From NCBI GenBank assembly GCA_003665825.1, contig QPFY01000020.1, positions 186,001 to 250,000 on the forward strand: a DNA stretch of 64,000 nt, read 5' to 3'. The position numbers were made by a program, and so were the translations under genes. Source of the stretch: Microbotryum silenes-acaulis. Lineage: Eukaryota > Basidiomycota > Microbotryomycetes > Microbotryales > Microbotryaceae. The notes under the pieces are model-generated. The model was not told where the DNA came from, did no database searches, and worked only from the letters and a program-made list of their open reading frames with translations. Every line of letters begins with the position of its first letter. Position 1 is the first letter of the stretch. This document shows positions 21,733 to 32,562 of the stretch, in pieces.

Positions 21733-23273
21733 ATGAAGTCTCAACGATCTCAACAGCGGCGCGACCTCTCGCACGGTCCTTCCCGCTTCCGCTTGTCTGG
21801 TCGAAACTCGGATCGGTGCCTTGACGAATGCAAACATAGGAAAGGCCCCCCTTGGACCTTGGTACGCTCGAATCTCAGGCCCTACCAAGTTCGCGAAGAA
21901 CCGCTGACAGCGCTGACTCGCGCAGCGCACGGGACCGCGTTCGTCTTGACAACGATTGTCCTGAGCGTCGTTTCGCTTGTGCTGCTGCGACTTCTGCACA
22001 GCTCGGCCTTCCACCGCTCCTTCAACTCTAAGAACGGGCACAGTGGCAGCTCGACCAGCGGGCAACGACACCAGAGGAGCGGTTGCAGGAGCTTAACACG
22101 GAATATGCTCCTGGTCGCTTCGAAAGGTTTGGGGTCGACCGATCTGGCTCGGCACCGCGACGAACCGGTCGACTTTGTCCGTGCCATCAACCTCACCTCG
22201 GAGGGCGTGACCTATCACAGTCCCAATGGGAGTGCGACCTTGCCTTGCATCGAAACGTCCTCCCTGATCTGTTCACTCGAATACCACCTCGACCTGAGGT
22301 GTCGAGCAGGCTCCGCCACCACTACCGCGGTCCGGAGAGGCCTCTTTGCGACCGCTGTAAAGACCTCTCTCCGCCTTTTCGACTCCCAACATGCTCGAAT
22401 GGCAGCGCCTCAGGCCGAACTGCGCGATGAAGTCCTACACCGACGAGCAGTCTTTTGCCTTTGTTCACGACCGTTTCCCGACCGAGACCTTCCCCCTGTC
22501 CAAAGTCTGATACACCTCGCCGCTCGAGATCATCTAGTACGATTGGTTCCGCAACCTCGCCGCCATACTGTACAGTCTTTTCTACGCCGATGTCGACACC
22601 TTACCTTTGAAGTCGTTGGACTGAACTGCTCTCGGTCCAACCGTTTCGGAAAGTGATTGATCTGACCGACCGACTGCTCGTCCCCGATCATGGCCCGACC
22701 GCAACCCGGGCTTGGTCGTCGGCGTGGTATGGACGGGCAAACAGACAAACGTGAGGAAGTTTTACTTTGGGCGAAAGCTAGAAATCGCACAGTGGGGGTT
22801 CAGAGTGAGTCACCGAGTCACCGCCAACCCGTCTCGATCGAGTTGGCAAGCACCTGCTTGGCCGACTCGATTCGAGCGTCGAAGCATGAATAGGACGTTT
22901 GAGAGGGCAGAAGACTCGAAGATATCTTGCCGTTCAACTTCGTAGAGGAAAAGACGAAGGAGTTAGTGTTGGAGTGGTCAGGGCCGTTCAAGGACTGCCT
23001 CGCAAGGTCAGTGCGGTTCTCTTCCCTGTGCTGATCGCCTGGGTCAGCTGCGTGCCTGATTAATCCATGCCTGCGCGTCACCGCAGGTGTTTTCTAACAT
23101 ACTACGGCACTTTATTGGTCTCTCCGGCGTACACAACCGACGCTATTCGGATAGGGGATGTGTTGCTCTTGCCGATCGCGGCGCTTCAAGTCCCGAAATA
23201 CTGGGCGATGCGATGGCCCAACTGGTTCCTCGGGCGAGAAGGGCGAAAAGTTCATCCATGGTCCGAGCAATGA
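21733..23273 (+). pseudogene. Broken OCH1-type glycosyltransferase
   Basis: Fragments on the plus strand follow the order of Golgi alpha-1,6-mannosyltransferase-like (OCH1, Gly_transf_sug) enzymes. There is a type II membrane segment (FVLTTIVLSVVSLVLLRLL, about 21940-22000). At 22391 MLEWQRLRPNCAMKSYTDEQ recalls the family's YxxWTDE region. The DXD sugar-nucleotide motif is in FYADVDTLPLKSLD (Asp codons 22589 and 22595). GLVVGVV and EIAQWGF follow at 22712-22805, and near the end come FLTYYG and RIGDVLLLPIAAL (about 23087-23190). The frame is destroyed: stops at 22508 (TGA), 22535 (TAG) and 22622 (TGA) interrupt one continuous alignment. The segment ELLSVQPFRKVIDL after 22622 is in the +1 frame, and the text then returns to the original frame at GLVVG. 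The 33-base span between the first two stops is too short to be a normal intron. An inactivated paralogue is the best reading. Confidence 0.75.
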
Positions 23274-24278
23274 CATGTGATGCGGCATGGTGAGTACCAT
23301 CTCTGTGAAGCTTTGTATTGTCGCGTGCACATCGTGACTTTCGCGGTTCATAGATCATACGCACGTGTAGTGGAGCGCTTCCCAAGGATCCCGGGTGACC
23401 ACGTCTTGACAACAGTGATGGGTCTCAAGTTAGAACAACTATTTCTGGAGGATGACAAGCGATCGAGAAGTTTTCTCTTGCTGAATCCCCAAGGACATAT
23501 TATTTTCTGGTGTCCCACGAATGAATTGAACTGAATCACTGGGCTCGAATCCGAACTTGACCCACTGGGGTAGACCCGCTGAGCTAGTCGGCGCAGCTTT
23601 GTGCACCGCGTGCTGAGCACGAGGCGTGTGCACGGACTGCGATCGTGGCCCAAAGGTGAGACATTTCGTTTGCTTTGAATGCGCTCATTTGAAGCGCGAA
23701 GTACGACGAGGTGATTGCCGTGTCCGGATATTAAAGAACAGAAGAGGGTTGCAGATTTCCGGTGTTAGGGCCCGGATTGTCTTTCTGGAACTCGAGCTCG
23801 GGACGTTGGACTGCGCATTCGGCACCCATGGAGTAGGCCAACTTGGAAGTGGCGACGATAGTGGGCGTGTGCTTTGTTTCCTGATCGGAGACAGATCTGA
23901 TAGGATTCGAGACCGAGACAAGCGACGGCTAGTGACCCTCTTTCGGCAACTGACAATTATTCTCCGGAGGCCCGGGGCGGAAGGCGACGCCCAAGCTCGG
24001 AAAGCCGGCTAAGACATGGTCCGTGCGCGATGCGCGTTGACGGCCTTCGCAGCAGTTCGCAGCCATCATTCGGTCGTAGAGCTCGAGCGGACCGACGAGC
24101 TCGTGACTTGTCAACCGGTCACGCTTGGCCTACCGACAACACTCCTCGATCCGTCGTACCCGCGGTAAGTAGAGCAATGTTGTATCACTAACCCTACGTT
24201 GCCGTTAGCTAATCTGACTCTATGTAACTCCCTCACCCTCTCCCTCGTTCAGAACCGCTCCCACCCCGTGTCCACACG
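23274..24278. other. Gene-less stretch before DBP10
   Basis: About 1 kb between the end of the glycosyltransferase remnant and the DBP10 start. Short open frames are present but none shows family features or codon use like the neighbours. It should contain the DBP10 promoter. Confidence 0.45.
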
Positions 24279-27200
24279 ATGAACTCGGATTCGGATTCGG
24301 ATGCTGGCATCGACATCACCTCGTCCCTGCTAGGGCCGACCAAGCCAAAGAAGAAGCAGCAATCAGATTTGGGCAAAACATCCGGGACCACGTCCAAGCC
24401 TTCGACGTCCAAGGGACCGAAAGGGAGCGGTGCGAAGGACACGAGCGACGTCTTTGGCGCCCCTCTCGACCTGTCCGATGCCGAAGAGGATGCTCTCTTC
24501 GCCTCGCTGGCGTCCTTGAACCGATCCCGCAACCTGTCCGAAGGTCAGGCCGTTGTCAACTCGCGCAAGGACCTCAAATCGACCAAAGGTGTCAGCGGAG
24601 GAGGATCATTCCAGGCGCTCGGACTGCCGCCGCTGCTCCTCAAGGCGCTCCTGCAGCGTGGTTTCACTACACCGACCCCGATCCAACGCCTCGCCCTCCC
24701 CAGCATCCTTGGTTCGGCGGAAACGATCGTCGCGGGCAAGAAGATGTTTGTCGCGCGGGACCATCTGTGTATGGCCAGGACCGGTTCGGGCAAAACGCTG
24801 TGCTATCTCTTGCCCCTCTTGGCGCAACTGATGACGCATTCGACCTCTTACGGTGCGCGAGGGCTCGTTCTGGTCCCGACACGCGAGTTGGCGTTGCAGG
24901 TACTCAAGGTCGGCAAGGATTTGGCGAGGTCGCTCAAGGGCGACGGCGAGGCTCTGAGATGGGCGATGGTCGTCGGTGGTGAAGGGATGGAAGAGCAGTT
25001 CAACACGATGGCCGGCAACCCCGATGTGTGAGTGATAGCTTTTGACACTGTCTCGCTCGTCATATACTGACCTCTACAACCTGATCTTGCTTGCTTGGCT
25101 CAGTGTCATCGCCACGCCCGGTCGTTTGCTGCATTTGATCGTCGAAATGTCGCTCGACCTCCGCGCCGTGCAGTACTGCGTCTTTGACGAGGCCGATCGT
25201 CTCTTTGAGCTGGGGTTTTCCGAGCAACTCCACGAGATCCTGCACCGCATGCCACCGACGCGACAGACGTTGCTCTTCTCGGCGACCTTGCCTTCGACGC
25301 TCGTCGGGTTCGCCAAGGCCGGTTTGCAGAACCCCAAACTCATTCGTCTCGACGTAGACAGCAAGATTTCCAAGGACCTGCAGATGGCATACCTCAGCGT
25401 CAAGGGCTCGGAAAAGGAGGCCGTGCTGCTGGGGGTGCTGCGCGAGGTTATTGCCGTGCCGCTCATGACGGATGCGCAACGCGCGGTCAAGGACGACTAC
25501 ATCGAGGACGAGGACGACGACACCGAGCGCGGTCGCCCGGCGTGGAAGGGCAAGGGGACAGGGGGCGCCCACGCACACGACCGAGGCAAGAAGCGCAAGC
25601 GCGGCGAGGATGCCGAGGTCCCCAACACCGACGGCACGGCCGTCATCGATCCCGCGGCGCGCCAGACCCTCGTCTTTGTCGCGACCAAGCACCACGTCGA
25701 GTACATCACCCTCCTCCTGACCGAGGCCGGCTATGCCGTTTCGCCAATCTACGGCTCGATGGACCAGACGGCGCGTCGACTCTCGCTGGCGCGTTTCCGA
25801 GCGGGCCGCACCTCGATCCTCGTCGTCACCGATCTCGCGGCGCGTGGTATCGACGTCCCCGGCGTTGAGAACGTCATCAACTACGACTTCCCCAACGGGA
25901 CGAGGGCGTTTGTCCATCGCGTCGGTCGTACGGCTCGTGCGGGTCGTAAAGGGTGGGCCTTCACGTTCGTCACTTCCGCCGAACTGCCACGGTTGCTCGA
26001 CCTCGAGCTCTTCCTCTCGCGACCCGTCCGGACGTGTCCTCTAACCCTGGCCGAAGGGGAGGACGTCGACTTTTCGAACCAGATCGTCCTCGGCACGACG
26101 CCACGGGCCCTCCTCGACCTCGACCTCGAAGCCCTGCGCTCGATGTCGGCTCACAACGGTCAGCTCGAAGTGCTCGGCAACGTCGCTCGCCGTGGCCAGA
26201 AAATGTACGAACGCGGACTGTCCAAAGCCTCGGCCGAGTCGTACCGCCGCGCCAAGGACCTGGAACGCAAAGGCTACGGTCTGGCGACAACTTCGGGTGA
26301 ACACGCCTCGGTGCACCCCATCTTTGGAGACTACCTCACCATCTCCGGGACGAACGTTAAGGACGAGCAGAGTCGCGCCGATCTTTTGGCCAAGGTCAAC
26401 CTGTTCCGACCAAATGAGACGGTCTTTGAGGTTGGCACGAGAGGCAAGACCGTCGCTTCGCAACTGATGAAAGATCGTCGGAAGGCGATGCTCAAATCTG
26501 AGCGAGCGCGGGCCTTGCCCGAGGAAGACGGGGAAGAGCGGGAAGAAGAGGATCGAGTCGAGATGCCCGCGGAGGAGGAGGAGGAGGGTGGAGCACACCC
26601 TGCGAAACGGGTCGCGGTCGAGATGGATGATGCCGACGAGGAAGAGTTGGCGCAAGTCTTTGGTGCACCGCGGAAACGCAAGCCTCAGAGAGGGGCGGGT
26701 GCGACCTACCGTGACCCCAATTTCTACCTCGGGTACGAGCAAGAAGGGGCCGACACCGAGCGGGGCTACTCATTGACGAACGGCGAGTCGTTCGTTGCCC
26801 AGGCCGCGCAGTCGCAGTACGACGTGTCGGGACGCGGCGATACCGAAGGGACCCCCGCCGACGCGACGTTACAACGCGCCTCGGCACTCCGCTGGGATCG
26901 ACGAACCAAGAAATTTGTTCGCGGCGACGGCGTCGGTGCGGACAACAAGAAGCTCGTGCGCTCCGAATCGGGCCAAAAGTTGCCGGCGTCCTTCAAGTCC
27001 GGCGTCTTTGACGAATGGAAGCGCAAGCAGCGAATTTCGGTCCCCAAGGTCGGGGAAGCGGAGCTACAGGGCAAGACGACGATTGCCCCTGGTGGCGAGA
27101 AGAAGTATCGCCACAAGGCTGGGGTACCGAAGACCGATCGCGCGACCGATAAACGCAAGGGCCGGACGGTCGGTAAACCCGGTCGCCTGGGTGGAGCGCC

Positions 27201-27423
27201 TGGAGGGCTGAAGACCGCGGACGAGATTCGCAAGGAACGCGTTGAGAAGGAGAAGCGGGTCCGTCGGTCGACGCAGCCCGGCAAGAAGGGACGGGGTGGA
27301 GCTTCGAGTGGGGGAGGAGGAGGAGGAGGAGGAGGAGGAGGTGGAAGCCGCGGCGGTGGGTTCAGTGGCGGGCGAGGTGGCCGAGGTGGTGGTGGCGGTG
27401 GTGGCCGAGGAGGGAGGCGATAG
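24279..27423 (+). CDS. DBP10: ATP-dependent RNA helicase DBP10 (DDX54)
   Basis: Nucleolar DEAD-box helicase needed for 60S ribosomal subunit assembly. The start at 24279 gives MNSDSDSDAGIDI. One intron, about 25026-25104, lies between GNPDV and VIATPGR. Motifs in order: Q-motif region PTPIQRLALP, ARTGSGKT (I), PTRELA (Ia), VATPGR-type Ib, DEAD in CVFDEADRLF (II), SAT (III), DLAARGID (V), HRVGRTARAG (VI). A charged insert of about 60 residues (DDYIEDEDDD to RKRGEDAE) separates the two RecA lobes. The C-terminal DBP10CT domain is recognisable (LRWDRRTKKFV...SFKSGVFDEWK). The protein ends in a Gly-rich RGG tail (about 27300-27420) that probably binds RNA. Full length, about 1,040 residues, fits the family. 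The only odd point is the near-homopolymeric GGA/GGT tract, prone to slippage. Confidence 0.96.
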
Positions 27424-28337
27424 GTCCTCCTTTTCTGGATCTCTCTTTCCTCTCTGCAATTCAATATGCATTTTTTTCCATTCCTCACTTCCAAAAATGT
27501 TAGTCTTCATCGTTGATCGACCGGTTGTCACCTTTTGCAGCTACAAGGCTATGTGGACGGTCAGGGTTTTGGGACTAGTCCTGCTGCAAGCGGACCTTTA
27601 GCTGCGCAAGCGATCCCTCAAGAGGAATACTCGGTATTTAACCACAGCGTCACGCGCCTCTGGCCGTAGACACTGAAGGAGGTAGCCACTACTTTACCGA
27701 GGTTTTAGACGTGCATTACCAATACTTGATGCTGCCCATCGTCTGTGGAGGACGGCTGCACGCGGTTCTTCTAGCAGCCTTCGAATAAGCTCGGATTCTC
27801 GAGGTAGACAGCGACCAAGACTGGAGCCCGGACAAAAATATTACGTTCGTGTTCGCGTTCTTTCGGTACTTTGTGAGCGCCGGGTATCATAGCACCGCAG
27901 CGACTCGAGCCGAGGGCGAGCCGCTTGACAAGCCGCCTTTTCTTTGTAGAAACTGTTCATCATATTGCCCCCAATTCCTGTTCCCCCTGATTGGCCTACG
28001 GAAAAACTAGATGGAAGTCGACGCTGATAACACAAACCGCCCGCAAGATGCAATCCGATACTTCGAATTCAAGTGCCCCAGCCAAGCGGTTGCTCCCCCC
28101 CAGGAGACGAATGAGAGAGAGAAGGAGAGAGAGAGAGAGAAAGGAAAACAACTAGCGTACTAACGACAAGAGGCCCACCCCGCCGCCACTTCCCAACTCG
28201 GTCGAGACAAAGACAGGAGAGCGACTGCGCAGCTAGCCGCCCCCCTCTCGAATTTTAGTATTGAAACCTATTGCACATGCTGACCGCTTTTTCCATTAAA
28301 CGGTATCGATCTCATAGAAAAGTGGTTATGATGTTTG
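27424..28337. other. Gene-less stretch between DBP10 and tRNA-Arg
   Basis: DBP10 3' flank followed by about 800 bases without a supported gene. It contains the GA-rich run at 28113-28141. Confidence 0.5.
28113..28141. repeat. GA microsatellite
   Basis: Imperfect GAGA run in the intergenic region upstream of tRNA-Arg. Confidence 0.85.
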
Positions 28338-28409
28338 GACTTCTTGGCCAAGCGGCACGGCGTTGGACTTCGAATCCAAAGATCGCGGGTTCGACCCCCG
28401 CAGAAGTCT
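28338..28409 (+). tRNA. tRNA-Arg (anticodon UCG)
   Basis: A complete 72-base cloverleaf without intron. The acceptor GACTTCT pairs fully with AGAAGTC and the discriminator is T. The D-arm carries the A-box TGGCCAAGCGG. The anticodon stem TTGGA/TCCAA closes a canonical loop CTTCGAA with U33 and anticodon UCG, reading CGA and CGG arginine codons. The T-arm is GCGGG-TTCGACC-CCCGC with a good B-box. A run of seven T follows immediately. Confidence 0.95.
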
Positions 28410-28412
28410 GTC

Positions 28413-28419
28413 TTTTTTT
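28413..28419 (+). terminator. Pol III terminator of tRNA-Arg
   Basis: Seven T residues starting four bases after the tRNA 3' end. Confidence 0.85.
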
Positions 28420-28827
28420 ACTCTTTCGGTCCTGGGTGCCTTTCCTTGCTCGGACCAGTTCAGAGGACCATGGAAAGAGAAATCTCAAAAGCGCCTGGCT
28501 TGTTGCATTTCAGACCCCATCACTGCACTCAGAAACACTGCTCACCACACCGGCGTCTGTGTGGACCACAGTGCACCATATTCGCACCAAGCCGTCACCA
28601 GAAATGTCTCACTGCAGTGTTGAAAGCACCAAATCCCTCGGTCGGACTCGTCTCGAGCATCGTGGTTCAGAAGCTCTTTCTTACGCAAGCCAGCTTCGGA
28701 GTCTTCACCAATCACAACAGCCACCAAGGTCAATCGGACCTTGCAGTGTCCTTGGCCCCGATTCGGAAGGGACATGCGCATGTTGGCGAGGAGGGGGGAA
28801 ACGCAGACGGAGGGAGTTTTAGTTTTT

Positions 28828-28873
<46 letters not shown>

Positions 28874-29433
28874 CTTCTTCTTCTTCTACCTACGCAAAAT
28901 CAACGTTTGTTGAACAGGGGGTTAGACTTGTGCAAAGTCAGAGCCACTGGATCTAGGCAGCCCTTACATTCACAGAACCACCAAGATTTGACCCCACAAT
29001 GTGAGCCCCAACCACTCTTCCTATTCCATAGTTATGAAGAGTAGGCACGAGCGAGAAGAGAGAGGAGAAGACTGCGAGAGAGCCGAAGCCGACGAGCGGC
29101 CGGCCATCAGAGTCGACGCGACGATAGTACAGGGTCGTCGAAACGATTTTTCATATTTCTGGCTGTTGGAGAGCGATTCGTGGGCAATTTCATAACATTC
29201 AGTTTCTCATGTTCTCGGAACTCTTCCAATTTACGCCTCACACAAAATAGGTACAAATTGACGCCTCAGACACCTTATCCCGCTGTACTAATCCGCCTAA
29301 AATCGCTATATTTCGCATGTTGGGCTGAGCTTTCCCGGGTCCTCTCTGACTTCAACGCGCGTTGCTTCTCCTGCCCATTCTCTTGCTCCTGCGCTTTCTC
29401 TTCCGTTTCCTCCTTCAGGTTCCTCGCCTTTTA
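28420..29433. other. Gene-less stretch with poly-T tract
   Basis: No supported gene between tRNA-Arg and the inverted repeat. The homopolymer at 28830-28873 lies here. Confidence 0.5.
28830..28873. repeat. 44-base T homopolymer plus TTC repeats
   Basis: Uninterrupted run of 44 T followed by about four TTC units to about 28887. In fungal DNA such tracts may be the A-tail of a reverse-transcribed insertion on the minus strand or simple slippage. No element body was recognised beside it, and the exact length may be an assembly or sequencing estimate. Confidence 0.9.
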
Positions 29434-30093
29434 TTCACGTCGTCCAGTTAATGGGCTGTTGGGGTAGCGGGGAGCGCGCCGAATTCGCATCTCTGGCCAA
29501 CATCATCCTCGGCCTTCACCTTCTCTCCGTTGGGTTTTCGCGGTGCTTTTTGTAGACTAGCTGGAATTCAAATGGTCATTCTCACGAGTACACCCCCAAC
29601 CGTGGCCTAGCCGAGCAGGCCGGGAGGATCTTGGCACTCGGTCCGGATACTCAAGATGTTTCAAACTCCAAATCTCGGAAGACGTTGTACGTCACCGAGG
29701 TCGGTTCGCACGCGAGCCGCAACCGCGCAGTACTTGCGCTAAGTGTGTTCTCGGCCGGAGGCATCAACGTTGTTGAGAGCTTGTGTCCTCGACTCTCCCT
29801 CACCAACATGTCGCCTCTTCCCCACATGTGATTCCTTTGGAAGTCGCTCGCACCCGAATGACTGGGAACTTCGTCCGAGAGGTTGCCGTCACTGTGACCA
29901 GACTCGGACTATCTCAGAAAGCTGAGCCCCTCCCTTCACACATTCTGGACCACATTGCTCTTCTCATTGAAGATTTTCAACTCGACGCAAATGATCGCGG
30001 CGCCTTTTTACCCTCGAACATTCCACGCACGGACTCGACGTCGCTTTCGGGACCGTTCTGGTTCCGTGCCACAAAGGCCGTCGGTACCGCAGC
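29434..30093 (+). repeat. Left arm of large inverted repeat
   Basis: Read against the reverse complement of 30173-30799, this arm is similar along nearly its whole length, with scattered substitutions and small indels. The innermost part includes a 57-base perfect match (30010-30066 against 30208-30264). The translated plus strand contains EYTPNRGLAEQAGRI and SHASRNRAVLALSVFSAGG, matching text from the other arm, broken by stops and frame changes. Confidence 0.85.
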
Positions 30094-30172
30094 CCGATCG
30101 ACAAAGAGCGCCCGCGACGTTACGACACTTCCTTAACACTTTCAGTCGCCTGACGAAAGTCGTATTCGCGTT

Positions 30173-30799
30173 ATCCGGCTGCGGTGCCAACGGTCTATGT
30201 GGCACGCCGGAACCAGAACGGTCCCGAAAGCGACGTCGAGTCCGTGCGTGGAATGTTCGAGGGTCACGAAAGATGCCGCAATCACTTGCATCGAATTGAT
30301 GATCTTCAACTTGGAGAGCATGCGATTCATAATGTGTGAAGGAAGGGTCGCAACGATTTGAAGTAGTCGTTTGGCGACGGTGGCCTCTCGGACGTTTCCT
30401 GATTTCTCGGGTGCGACTCAAGCAACTCAACTTCCAAAGGATCCACACCTGACGAAGTGGCGACATGTCGGTGAGGGAGAGTCGAGGATACAAGTTCTCA
30501 ACGACGTTGATACCTGCGACCGAGAGCACACTTATCGCAAATATTGTGCGGTTGCGGCTAGCGTGCCTGGACCGACCGTCTTCGGAAACACTGGAGATTG
30601 AGAACATCTTGAGTATCCTGCTCTAGTACGAAGATCCTCACGGCCTGCTCAGCTAGGCCACGATTAGGGGTGTACTCGTAAGGAAAGAAACTTGAAACCC
30701 CAACGATGGGAAGGTGAAGGCCGAAAATGATGTTGTCCAGAGATGCGAATTCGGCGAGCGCGCCGCTGCCCCAACAGTCGGTCAATCGAACCACGTGAA
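30173..30799 (-). repeat. Right arm of large inverted repeat
   Basis: Partner of 29434-30093 in opposite orientation, separated by about 80 bases (30094-30172). Its outer end matches the left arm down to TTCACGT next to the boundary. Confidence 0.85.
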
Positions 30800-30824
30800 C
30801 TCTTTCGCGGTTCACGAGTATCAA
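30173..30824 (-). pseudogene. Remnant of an unrecognised protein gene in the right arm
   Basis: On the minus strand one frame reads a protein-like stretch from about 30824 (VNRERVHVVRLTDCWGSGAL, DNIIFGLHLPIVGVSSFF, YEYTPNRGLAEQAVRIF). A second frame continues with SRNRTIFAISVLSVAGINVV and NLYPRLSLTDMSP. The same words recur, more damaged, in the left arm. Matching text in both copies suggests that a coding sequence was duplicated and then decayed. I do not recognise the family. No intact frame exceeds about 200 codons, and the two frames are not joined by a clear intron. A real multi-exon gene in the right arm cannot be excluded. Confidence 0.45.
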
Positions 30825-31022
30825 GCATTTGAGAGCTTGGGGTCAGGGTCGGACAGCGGGGTGACAGGAGGCGCGGGAGCGAGGGACGGAATCGGAGTGA
30901 TAGCTCGGATCGATGAAGCGGATGAGACGTCTTCCGGCTACAATACAATACATGATAGATTTGTCCTAAAGTTAAAGGTGTTTCAGTTGATGCGAGCGCT
31001 GACTGAATCCAAGCGAAGTAGA

Positions 31023-31283
31023 TCAAGCGCGCTTCTCACCTCCGTGCCGAGGGGCCTTGCGCGGTGGAGCTGCGTACTCGAACGTGAGGTGGCTCGACGT
31101 GCTTAACATCGCAACTGGACTCATTTTGCCTGCGAAAAGGGTATACATAGGATCCGTCTAAGTAGCGTATGTCAGCGAGTCTACAAGGTCTCGATTGAAA
31201 TCGACGTCGCTGAGCGACTCTGCTTGCCTTGGGGGAAGTCGTGGTCGACGAGGCCGATGAGGAGCCAGAGGCAACTTGGGACA
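31023..31283 (-). CDS. Possible small spliced gene, function unknown
   Basis: ATG 31283 opens MSQVASGSSSASSTTTSPK. A 70-base GC-AG intron is proposed (donor AAG|GCAAGC, branch-like CTGAC, acceptor CTTAG), after which the frame continues TDPMYTLFAGKMSPVAMLST and ends GGEKRA at 31023. The phases agree and the product would be about 63 residues. MYTLFAGK faintly recalls small mitochondrial ATP-synthase subunits (k type), but the rest does not support this. An alternative donor at GGAG|GTGAGA could extend the gene toward the inverted repeat. Evidence is weak. Confidence 0.25.
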
Positions 31284-32562
31284 TCACATTTCCCCCGAGT
31301 CACGACTCGCTGAGGCAGTAGAGCTCGGAGTAAAGGTCGAGGGCATGGTGGAGAACAACACGCTGGAGGATGGATTCGACGTTGATGTCGACGACGAGGA
31401 GAAATGTTGATGTCGATGTAAAGTTCAGCGTCGAGGCTGGCCCCCGTTGCAGTGGGTTAGCTTTAACTTGGAGCCATGGCGCAGACACAGAATCCAGATC
31501 CTCGTCGGCGTTGCCCGGCAACATTCTAAACGTGCACGTGCAAGAACCTCCAAGAATAGTTGCGGGTGCGGAGGTAGGTTCAATGCTGCCCAGGCCGTCC
31601 AAACGGCGGTTTCCCACGACTGCACCCGGAATGAGCGCAGAACAGTCACGAAGTTCTGTGTCGCGAGTTCTAGATCGTTCGCCCGGCCAGTGTGTGCGTT
31701 GGTAGTTTGGCTCGCCCCGGTGCTTCGTCGAGGGCAGCTTTGACGTTTGAAAGTTATCGAGGGCAATTGAATGACAACCAAACTCTCCCTGTGAGGCCGA
31801 CACAAGCCACTCCTCCCTCTCCCTCGGAGCCTTGGCAGCCCCCGGGGGCGCCGTTCATCGGTCGCTCCTAACGACTCGAAGCTAGGCGCTTATAGGGCGC
31901 GGTCATGCTTCTCCTCGCCGATAAGCGCGAGTTTTCATCCCTTACCTCGGTCATCACGGTGAACTGCCCTCCCATACAAAATTTGGTGCGAATATGACAC
32001 TCAGCTGCGGAATGTTCATACCGCAAACCGCACAGCGAAGCGAAGCAAAATCAACGACCACACCGAGCGGGACTTGCCGCTGGATTTTGTCTTCTCTGGA
32101 AATGGTGATCACTCAGAGATGTCAGTAGACCTCACTCGTACTCGAGGTGGAGAAATGCACGTAAAATCGCCAGTACATACGCGAATTAGAAGGGATAGCG
32201 ATGCTGTATACGCTCGTTCTCCCTGGTCGATCGAAAACCCCGACTTGTGTCGGCGCCGGGCTCCCGATTCGTGGGATGACCAGCAAGACGAGAGACAGAT
32301 ACTTGGTCCAACAACACGTGCATATAATTGAACTCCGACAGCTGAGAGGGTTACAGCATATCAGTCGTCGGCGCTCCACTTTGCGCGTTGCTCTCCTCTC
32401 GCTCTCTTTTCTGAAATGCGGTATGTATCCTGACCCGCCGTCGCATTCAACGGAAAGTTCTTCTTTTTACATCGAACCGACTGTCACATTTCCGCGGCTA
32501 CAATAATTTGTGGGGGGAGAGGTTGTTTCCGGCCGGTCCCAAGAGGACGGTTTTGCTGCCGC
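31284..32562. other. Gene-less stretch before the SAP-domain gene
   Basis: About 1.3 kb. A 167-codon minus-strand frame (31300-31803) has no recognisable domain and no supporting splice pattern. No RNA gene was seen. Confidence 0.4.

Noticed and set aside
22508..22537. Intron removing the two stops in the OCH1-like gene
   Set aside because: A GT...TAG span of 33 bases exists but is shorter than normal fungal introns, and its removal would delete aligned family sequence. A third stop and frame changes remain.
21694..22656. 320-codon plus-strand frame taken as an intact gene
   Set aside because: It is open, but the OCH1-like text (YTDE, DXD) lies in another frame of the same stretch, so this frame is mostly the wrong reading of a decayed gene. 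Only its membrane segment seems genuine.
25060..25917. 285-codon minus-strand frame inside DBP10
   Set aside because: It runs antisense to the helicase core and has no independent support.
31300..31803. 167-codon minus-strand frame
   Set aside because: No domain, signal or splice pattern, and it lies in a region of decayed sequence.
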